The translations under genes were made by a program, and so were the position numbers. A stretch of DNA of 11,514 nt from an uncultured Lachnospiraceae bacterium. GTDB lineage: Bacteria > Bacillota > Clostridia > Lachnospirales > Lachnospiraceae. This document shows positions 5,899-11,514 of the stretch, in pieces (within the stretch, counting starts at the first letter, position 1; the number at the start of each line of letters is the position of its first letter). Location: positions 5,095-16,608 of the forward strand of contig CAJUQZ010000036.1 in NCBI GenBank assembly GCA_910588755.1. Direction: 5' to 3'. Below the pieces are notes generated by a model. That model did not search any database. It saw only the letters and a program-made list of their open reading frames with translations, and was not told where the DNA came from.

Positions 5899-7116
5899 TT
5901 ATAAATTCCAGAAACTGATTGTCCGCTGTTCATCATTTGTGGTGTACGCGATGCTCTCCCCCAACTTGTCCACAAAGTCAAAAATCTTCTGCGAATCAAT
6001 CAGCGCCTGCACCATCATTCCATACGTTCCATCCGTATCGCATTTTATGGTCACACAGCCTGTTGTCCTGGCCATTTCACTGTCAAACGCAAGCGCAAGC
6101 TTTGATTCATCATAGCAGTCAAAATACAGACCTTCGCGCACAAAATAGTTGTCCGCAACCGCGGTACACACCGGAAGCGCCACCACCCTCTCAATCGAGT
6201 GTGTCCTAGTGATTTCGTCCGTCGTCACCAGAAAGTAGTCATAATTGATGGCCGGGCCACCACCCTCTAATGGACCATCAGCGCTGCCTAGTGCGTAGGA
6301 CGCATCTCCCCAGGTCGGATCTAAGTAATAGTATTCCCCGTTTACCCGCACCAGATTCCACCCGTGCCGCTCACCGTTTGTGAAACCCGTCACCAGCACG
6401 CACTGGATACCGACCTTCTGCAGCATATACTGCATCGCCTTTGCATATCCCTGGCAAACTGATCTTCCCTGTAGGAATGTCGAACATATATTCTGATTAT
6501 TTGCGGCACTCCTGTCATACTCTGTATGCTGAATCAGCCATTCATACAAATATTTCACCGTGCTGTACTCATCCTCATTGAGCGGAACCTCCCCAAAGCA
6601 CTCCGCAAGCTTCTGCTCAATCATAAACCCGGCCTGCTCCATTTCCGCGCCTGTCATGGAATACGTACCGCTGAAAGTGATTCCCGTCACGGCATCTCCC
6701 AACGTGTACTCTGTGTACTGATACCCCTCCACATAAAAAAGTTCTGGATGGTCGTTCATCACGCAGGTAAAAACCACCTCCAGCACGGACTTGTCCAGTG
6801 TGGAAAGCGGCACACCGCTTCTCATCCCAGTTAGCGCATCAAGCATCTCGAGGTAAATCTTCTGCTGTCCTGCGTCAAGCTGATGATAGGCATAATAAAG
6901 CTCTGATACCTCCCTGGTCGGCTCTGTTTCTGTGCTGCTATCCTGCGGCTGGTCTGGTTCATACCCGCCTGACTCTCCTGTACTTTCTTCCTCCTTAGCG
7001 CTTTCCTCTCCTCGAATCATATCCTGCAGGTCAAAAGCATTCTGATCCGTGCAGCCCTGTACCAAAAACAGCATACTGCCAATCAGCGCCGCCCACAACA
7101 CGGTCCACTTTCTCAT
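5899..7116 (-). CDS. Transglutaminase-like domain lipoprotein
   Basis: The predicted 405-residue protein is exported and lipid-anchored. MRK is followed by a hydrophobic stretch and the lipobox LVQGC, with Cys22 as the lipidation site. An acidic, low-complexity spacer (about 36-70, rich in Glu, Ser and Gly) leads to the folded part. The transglutaminase-like core carries Cys221 in GRSVCQGYAKAMQYML, His251 in GERHGWNLV and Asp266 in YYYLDPTWGD, a complete Cys-His-Asp triad. Such domains act as proteases, peptidases or amide-bond enzymes, and the substrate here is unknown. A start at 7116 puts the signal peptide at the N-terminus. AGGAG (7133-7129) is 12 bases from this ATG and 9 from an in-frame TTG at 7119, which may be used. 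An upstream GTG/ATG-type start at 7182 would bury the signal peptide. It follows prfC by about 20 bases. Confidence 0.88.
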   Translation of the reverse strand: MRKWTVLWAALIGSMLFLVQGCTDQNAFDLQDMIRGEESAKEEESTGESGGYEPDQPQDSSTETEPTREVSELYYAYHQLDAGQQKIYLEMLDALTGMRSGVPLSTLDKSVLEVVFTCVMNDHPELFYVEGYQYTEYTLGDAVTGITFSGTYSMTGAEMEQAGFMIEQKLAECFGEVPLNEDEYSTVKYLYEWLIQHTEYDRSAANNQNICSTFLQGRSVCQGYAKAMQYMLQKVGIQCVLVTGFTNGERHGWNLVRVNGEYYYLDPTWGDASYALGSADGPLEGGGPAINYDYFLVTTDEITRTHSIERVVALPVCTAVADNYFVREGLYFDCYDESKLALAFDSEMARTTGCVTIKCDTDGTYGMMVQALIDSQKIFDFVDKLGESIAYTTNDEQRTISFWNL

Positions 7117-7135
7117 CAATGCGATATACTCCTGA

Positions 7136-8731
7136 TTAATTTCTTCCAAATTCCGAGAGCACGAGCCCCTTGTTTCTGTCAACAGTCATGCCGATACTCC
7201 ACTGATTGATAAACAACAGCAGGGGATTTCCTTTTAAATCCTGTATCTTTTTCATATCCGACGTGCCGGAGAGCCGGTTTAGATCCACCTCGTCCTTGTT
7301 CTCAATCCAGCGGATATATTCATATGGAAGCGGCTCTAAATAAATCTCGACATTGTACTCATTTTCCAGACGGTATTTGAGTACATCGAACTGCAGTACG
7401 CCAACCACGCCAACGATGATTTCCTCCATACCTGTGTTAAACTCCTGGAAGATCTGAATCGCACCCTCCTGCGCAATCTGATTGACACCCTTGATAAACT
7501 GCTTTCTCTTCATTGTGTCTATCTGTCTGACGCGCGCAAAATGCTCTGGCGCGAAAGTCGGTATCCCCTCATAGCAGATATTGTTTTTGGGCGCACAGAC
7601 GGTATCCCCGATGGAAAAAATACCCGGATCAAACACGCCGATAATGTCTCCTGCATACGCCTCGTCAAGTATTTTGCGCTCATCCGCCATAATCTGCTGT
7701 GGCTGTGAGAGGCGCATCACCTTCCCGCCCTGCACATGCTTCACCTCCGCGCTGGCGTCAAATTTGCCGGAGCAGATGCGCATAAACGCTACCCTGTCGC
7801 GGTGCGCCTTGTTCATATTCGCCTGAATCTTGAACACAAACGCGGAAAAATCATTCCCGACAGGATCAATTGTCTCCCCCTGGGATACCCGTGGAAGCGG
7901 TGTCGTAGCCATCTTTAAAAAGTTCTGCAAAAATACCTCCACCCCAAAGTTCGTGAGCGCCGAGCCAAAAAATACGGGTGTCAGCTTTCCCTGGCGCACC
8001 TTTTCGATATCAAACGTAGCACTCGCCCCATCGAGTAATTCGATCTCGTCGCGCAGTGTAGCAAGCGCCTCCTCACCGATTTTCTCCACCAGAAGCGCCT
8101 CATCGTCCATAGGAATCACGGTCGTCTCACCCTCCTTTGTCCCCTTCTGTGTATCAGAGTAGGTGAGCACATGGTTTCCGTGTCGGTCATAGACACCCCT
8201 GAAGCGTTTTCCCGAGCCGATTGGCCAGTTGACAGGGCAGGTGGCAATGCCAAGCTCCTTTTCGATTTCATCAAGCAGCTCAAACGTATCATTCGCGTCC
8301 CTGTCCATCTTGTTGATAAAGGTAAATATCGGAATCCCCCTCATGCCGCAAACCTTAAAGAGCTTTCTGGTCTGCGCTTCGACGCCCTTTGACGCATCGA
8401 TCACCATGACCGCCGAGTCCGCCGCCATGAGTGTCCTGTACGTATCCTCCGAGAAATCCTGGTGTCCTGGTGTATCCAGAATATTGATGCAATAACCATC
8501 ATAATTAAACTGCAACACAGAGGATGTGACCGAGATCCCCCTCTCTTTCTCAATCTCCATCCAGTCCGAAACGGCATGTCTTGCCGTCGCTTTGCCCTTG
8601 ACACTCCCCGCAAGGTTAATCGCACCCCCATAGAGCAGAAATTTTTCTGTCAGGGTGGTCTTGCCGGCATCTGGATGCGATATAATGGCAAATGTCCTTC
8701 TCTTGTTTATTTCCTCTGCAATTGTACTCAC
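7136..8731 (-). CDS. prfC: Peptide chain release factor 3
   Basis: RF3 is a translational GTPase that removes RF1 and RF2 from the ribosome after peptide release. GTP-binding motifs are all present: SHPDAGKT, RGISVTSS, DTPGHQDF and NKMD, at about residues 18-25, 65-72, 86-93 and 140-143 from the start chosen here. The beta-barrel domain (FKIQANMNKAHRDRVAFMRI) and the RF3-specific C-terminal domain (VVGVLQFDVLKYRLENEY) follow. It is full length at about 531 residues. I prefer GTG 8731 because GGAGGA (8744-8739) lies 7 bases upstream. ATG 8746 gives five more residues but lacks a well-spaced ribosome site. No strong promoter is visible in the 79 bases after deoB. Confidence 0.96.
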   Translation of the reverse strand: MSTIAEEINKRRTFAIISHPDAGKTTLTEKFLLYGGAINLAGSVKGKATARHAVSDWMEIEKERGISVTSSVLQFNYDGYCINILDTPGHQDFSEDTYRTLMAADSAVMVIDASKGVEAQTRKLFKVCGMRGIPIFTFINKMDRDANDTFELLDEIEKELGIATCPVNWPIGSGKRFRGVYDRHGNHVLTYSDTQKGTKEGETTVIPMDDEALLVEKIGEEALATLRDEIELLDGASATFDIEKVRQGKLTPVFFGSALTNFGVEVFLQNFLKMATTPLPRVSQGETIDPVGNDFSAFVFKIQANMNKAHRDRVAFMRICSGKFDASAEVKHVQGGKVMRLSQPQQIMADERKILDEAYAGDIIGVFDPGIFSIGDTVCAPKNNICYEGIPTFAPEHFARVRQIDTMKRKQFIKGVNQIAQEGAIQIFQEFNTGMEEIIVGVVGVLQFDVLKYRLENEYNVEIYLEPLPYEYIRWIENKDEVDLNRLSGTSDMKKIQDLKGNPLLLFINQWSIGMTVDRNKGLVLSEFGRN

Positions 8732-8738
8732 TGTTCTG

Positions 8739-8744
8739 TCCTCC
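8739..8744 (-). promoter_or_regulatory. Ribosome binding site deciding the prfC start
   Basis: GGAGGA overlaps the alternative ATG at 8746 and lies 7 bases before GTG 8731. If it pairs with 16S rRNA, it favours initiation at the GTG rather than the ATG. Confidence 0.6.
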
Positions 8745-8810
8745 ATCTATCTTAAATTATCCTGGGACATATTTGATTCAAACACGCCCTTGTCTATCTT
8801 AATCTGTTCC

Positions 8811-9988
8811 TTATTCCACGGCTTTCTCTGCCCTGTACATGCTGGTGCCTGACACCTTACTTTCCACGCCAAGGTAATCGAGCACGGTCGCCGCGATATC
8901 CGCAAAAGTCTGTCTCGTGCCAAGGTTTACCGGCTTCACAGGCTGGCCGTACATGATAAAGGGCGTGTACTCCCTGGTGTGATCTGTCGTTTTGGTATAG
9001 GCCGGATCGCACCCGTGATCCGCGGTGATCATCAGCAGGTCCTCCCTGCCAAGCTTTGCCATGATTTCAGACAGCCTTTCGTCAAAATAAGTCAACGCCC
9101 TGGCATAGCCGTCCACATCCCTGCGATGGCCATAGAGCATATCATAATCCACCAGATTCACAAAACACAACCCCTCGAAATCCTTGTCGAGATATGACAG
9201 CGTACGCTCGATACCCTCCTCGTTCCCACCTGTATACACAAACTCCGTGATACCCTTTCCTGCAAAGATATCATTGATCTTTCCCACCGCAATCACTTCC
9301 TTACCTGCCTCTGCAAGCTGGTCTAGCATCGTCGTTTGCGGCGGCAGCAGGGAAAAATCATGGCGGCGCGCTGTCCTGGTATAACTTCCTGATGTGCCCT
9401 CAAACGGCCTTGCTATGACACGCCCCACCCCATGCCTGCCCTGAAGCATGGCCCTTGCCTTCCTGCAATAGTCATACAATGTTTCTAACGGAACAACATC
9501 CTCGTGCGCCGCGATCTGGAATACACTGTCCGCGGACGTGTACACAATCAAATCCCCTGTTTTCACATGCGCATCACCGTAATCCCTGATAACCTGTGTG
9601 CCGGAGTAGGTTTTATTACAGAGCACACCCCGACCAGTCAACCTTGAAAATTCATCCAGCACTTCCTTTGGAAAACCATCTGGATAGGTTGGCAGTGGAT
9701 TCTTAGATACTAGGCCGGCAATTTCCCAGTGCCCTATCGTGGTATCTTTCCCGCGCGAGGCCTCCTTCATCCTTGCGACGGCTGCAAGCGGCTTTTCTGC
9801 CCGCTCCTGCTTTTCGCATTTCACACCCTCAATATAAAAAGTCCCAGCTTCTGCAGGTTCGGCACATGAAAAAATGAGCTTTTGGAAACGGAGCCTATGG
9901 TATTTGTACCCTTGTCACCATAGATCTCCGCATCCTCCATCTCACCGATTCCAAAGCTATCCAATACGATTAAAAAAACCTTTTTCAT
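8811..9988 (-). pseudogene. deoB: Phosphopentomutase, interrupted by a one-base frameshift
   Basis: DeoB interconverts ribose or deoxyribose 1-phosphate and 5-phosphate in nucleoside salvage, using two Mn ions. The start at ATG 9988 has AAAGGAG just upstream and codes the family N-terminus, KKVFLIVLDSFGIGEMEDA, with ligand Asp10. After NLQKLGLF the frame runs into TGA at 9821. Adding one base in or next to 9831-9840 would give GLFNIEGVKCEK and join the main frame. That frame holds the phosphorylated Thr region KDTTIGHWEIAG and metal-binding VDYDMLYGHRRD, ADHGCDP and DHTREYTP. The total of 1178 bases is one short of 393 codons. A GTG at 9824 could start a 337-residue fragment lacking Asp10, probably inactive. 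It may be a sequencing error in an A5 run, a fresh mutation or slippage. Confidence 0.9.
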
Positions 9989-10057
9989 ATGAGCTCCTTT
10001 CCGCCAGACCGCCCGCCATCATCCACATGGTAAGGGCAGCTTGCAATATAATACTTT

Positions 10058-10066
10058 AGTATACCA
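10058..10066 (-). promoter_or_regulatory. Extended -10 promoter candidate for deoB
   Basis: The minus strand reads TGGTATACT at 10066-10058, an extended -10 (TGn then TATACT), about 70 bases before the deoB ATG. The -35 region 17 bases upstream (TGGAAT) is poor, which is acceptable for extended -10 promoters. It lies in the 102-base spacer after spoIIIAH, where I see no clear terminator. Confidence 0.45.
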
Positions 10067-10090
10067 CAATTATCCAATTAATTCCACTAT

Positions 10091-10942
10091 TTATTCATCG
10101 GCTGTCACATTGTCAGACACACTGTTTGAGACGCCCGACACTGTTATAATGATATTTTCTGGCGCAATACTCGTCTTTCTCTGCACGATATCCAGAATCT
10201 GGGCCGTCTGTGATTCCGTAAGGTTTGCTGCCTCCACCATGACATCCGCAGTGTCGCCGCTGATGCTCACCACTGTCTGTGCAAATCCTTTTGCTTCGAG
10301 CAACATCTGTGCATCAGACTCCTTCTGGGCGGTTTCCGTGAGTAGGATCATGCTGCTCACCGCTTCTTTTTTTGCCTCCTCTGTCAATTCCTCGTTCTGG
10401 ATAATCTCCAGGAGCGATTCCTTGTTCTGTGCTCGTGTCTGTTCCTTCAAAAGCTTTGCCCCCGCAAGGGTAGACACACCTGACGCACTGGTAAACACTG
10501 CCTCTCCCGGTATCTCCTGCTCAATTACAGTCGCGCCGGACTCCTCTGTGTTGACGGCGAGCTCTGACCCGTCTGCTGCCTGTATATCAGCAGATGCCCC
10601 GCTGTCTGCGATTGTCGTGTCAATGGCACTGTCTGAAACAGCGTTCATGTCACTGCTTAGGTAATTGTCCGTGATCGTCACATCATCCGTGTCAAGGCTT
10701 AGAATATCCGCATTGTCTCCTGTCGTGTAATTCTGGATTGTTCCATCTGTATCCTCCCTAAGCGATATGGCGTACATATCTTCATCGGAAATATCATATG
10801 TAAGTCCGCTGCTGCTGCCGTCTACAGAGATGAAATCCTCTTCTCCAATCTTTGTACCGGCAAAGTTTAGATAGCCTGCTACTGCTATCATGACTGCCAG
10901 CGCCGTAATCATAATCTGGTTCTTTCTTAATATTTTTTTCAC
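10091..10942 (-). CDS. spoIIIAH: Stage III sporulation protein AH
   Basis: SpoIIIAH sits in the mother-cell membrane during engulfment and binds forespore SpoIIQ across the intermembrane space, forming part of the feeding-tube channel. Basic residues KKILRK are followed by a single membrane segment (about 10-28, ending GYLNFAG). A long Asp/Ser/Thr-rich linker (about 30-160) leads to the C-terminal YscJ/FliF-like domain (162-283, with RAQNKESLLEII and KGFAQTVVSISGDTADVMV). I chose GTG 10942 because the segment after it matches the family start and AAGGA is 9 bases upstream. A TTG at 11023 (AAAGGGG 10 bases upstream) would add 27 unfamiliar residues. The product has 283 residues against roughly 220 in Bacillus; the linker is the excess. 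It follows spoIIIAG. Confidence 0.93.
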   Translation of the reverse strand: MKKILRKNQIMITALAVMIAVAGYLNFAGTKIGEEDFISVDGSSSGLTYDISDEDMYAISLREDTDGTIQNYTTGDNADILSLDTDDVTITDNYLSSDMNAVSDSAIDTTIADSGASADIQAADGSELAVNTEESGATVIEQEIPGEAVFTSASGVSTLAGAKLLKEQTRAQNKESLLEIIQNEELTEEAKKEAVSSMILLTETAQKESDAQMLLEAKGFAQTVVSISGDTADVMVEAANLTESQTAQILDIVQRKTSIAPENIIITVSGVSNSVSDNVTADE

Positions 10943-10990
10943 CAAACCATATCCTTCCTGTTGTTTCTCTTTGCTACTTCTATCATATTC

Positions 10991-11019
10991 ATGGTATACT
11001 TTTCTTAGACTTAATATTT
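10991..11019 (-). promoter_or_regulatory. Possible sigma-E-type promoter between spoIIIAG and spoIIIAH
   Basis: AAATATT (11019-11013) and TATACCAT (10998-10991) are 14 bases apart on the minus strand. They resemble the Bacillus sigma-E pattern, KMATATT then CATACAHT, with one mismatch in the -35 and two in the -10. It would serve spoIIIAH alone if translation starts at GTG 10942. AT-rich spacers yield such matches by chance. Confidence 0.3.
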
Positions 11020-11042
11020 TCAACTTTTTTATTCCCCTTTGC

Positions 11043-11514
11043 TCACCCCATCGTCATTACCTCGACCTTATTGGCTTCCACACCATATAGCGCCATCACA
11101 AGCCGGACAATCTGGAGCTTGATCGCCTCATTTGAAGCCCCCCTTGCAGAGATAACCACGCCATCGACCTTAGGTCTTCTGGTCTGTGTGATAAATGGCA
11201 CTTCATTGCCATTTTCATTTGTCGTGTACACTGTGGCCTCCTCTTTCTTATGCTCACTGTTTTCTCCGTTAACCGAATCAGTCGTTGGCATATCCTTCTC
11301 AACGATATACTCCTGAGAATTTTTCATATATATCAGTACCTTTACTTCCCCCACCCCCTCCACACTGGACAAAAATTCCTCAAGCTCCCGCTCAAGCCCT
11401 CTCCTGTATTCGTCTGGAAATGTCTCGCTTTTTTCATCCGTCGCTGCTGGTGTGTCCCTGGCAGTATTTGTGTTTTGGGTCTTTTTCTGATAACTTTGCG
11501 ACAGACTGCTGCTT
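11043..11514 (-). CDS. spoIIIAG: Stage III sporulation protein AG, C-terminal part (starts beyond the window)
   Basis: SpoIIIAG forms large rings in the mother-cell membrane, part of the SpoIIIA-SpoIIQ channel that supports the engulfed forespore. The 156 visible residues show a Ser/Gln/Thr-rich linker (SSSLSQSYQKKTQN), then the ring-building domain. That domain includes YRRGLERELEEFLSSVEGVG, VKVLIYMKNSQEYIVEKD, VDGVVISARGASNEAIKLQI and VRLVMALYGVEANKVEV. This matches the family C-terminus. The N-terminus with its membrane segment lies beyond the right edge. The TGA at 11043 is followed by spoIIIAH on the same strand. Confidence 0.92.
   Translation of the reverse strand, partial: SSSLSQSYQKKTQNTNTARDTPAATDEKSETFPDEYRRGLERELEEFLSSVEGVGEVKVLIYMKNSQEYIVEKDMPTTDSVNGENSEHKKEEATVYTTNENGNEVPFITQTRRPKVDGVVISARGASNEAIKLQIVRLVMALYGVEANKVEVMTMG

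Noticed and set aside
7117..7182. Longer N-terminus for the transglutaminase-like lipoprotein
   Set aside because: It would overlap prfC and place 22 polar residues before the signal peptide, which must be near the N-terminus for lipidation.
8747..8810. TTAAGATAGA present twice upstream of prfC, and a weak TTGAAT/GATAAT pair
   Set aside because: The repeat is short in AT-rich DNA and the promoter spacing of about 14 bases is poor.
10041..10664. Open plus-strand frame of 207 codons opposite spoIIIAH
   Set aside because: Its Ser/Ala-rich sequence mirrors the repetitive linker of SpoIIIAH on the other strand.

Overview
The window looks like the chromosome of a spore-forming, anaerobic Clostridia-type Firmicute, most likely a Lachnospiraceae member. 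The signs are spoIIIAG and spoIIIAH, an Asp23-nusB-xseA-xseB-ispA-dxs order that is familiar in that group, AGGAGG-type ribosome binding sites and moderate GC in the core genes. Every gene I can support reads on the minus strand, so transcription runs from the high-coordinate end to the low-coordinate end. I see no rRNA, tRNA, CRISPR array or intact transposable element.

In transcription order: (1) 11514-10091 holds the end of the sporulation operon spoIIIA: the C-terminal part of SpoIIIAG, then SpoIIIAH, with a possible sigma-E-like promoter between them. (2) 9988-8811 is phosphopentomutase (deoB), broken by one missing base near codon 52. (3) 8731-7136 is peptide chain release factor 3 (prfC). 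(4) 7116-5899 is a lipoprotein with a complete Cys-His-Asp transglutaminase-like triad, closed by a hairpin terminator. (5) A sigma-A promoter at about 5808-5835 starts a housekeeping operon: Asp23/Gls24 protein, NusB, the exonuclease VII large subunit, a P-loop kinase-like protein, an acidic unknown protein, the exonuclease VII small subunit, a farnesyl/geranyl diphosphate synthase (ispA), an AT-rich unknown gene behind a gene relic, and the first 212 codons of dxs, which runs off the left edge.

The core joins envelope stress (Asp23), transcription antitermination (NusB), DNA repair (exonuclease VII) and isoprenoid precursor synthesis (Dxs makes DXP; IspA elongates the isoprenoid chain). The unusual part is that extra genes sit between normally adjacent partners. 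A kinase-like gene and an acidic unknown gene separate xseA from xseB, and an AT-rich gene plus a helix-turn-helix-like relic separates ispA from dxs. The kinase-like gene and the AT-rich gene are clearly poorer in GC than their neighbours, which suggests later acquisition. Other points of interest are an in-frame repeat expansion in the N-terminus of IspA and the deoB frameshift. I do not see a clearly new multi-gene system; the best leads are the inserted unknown genes and the two lesions or expansions in conserved enzymes.
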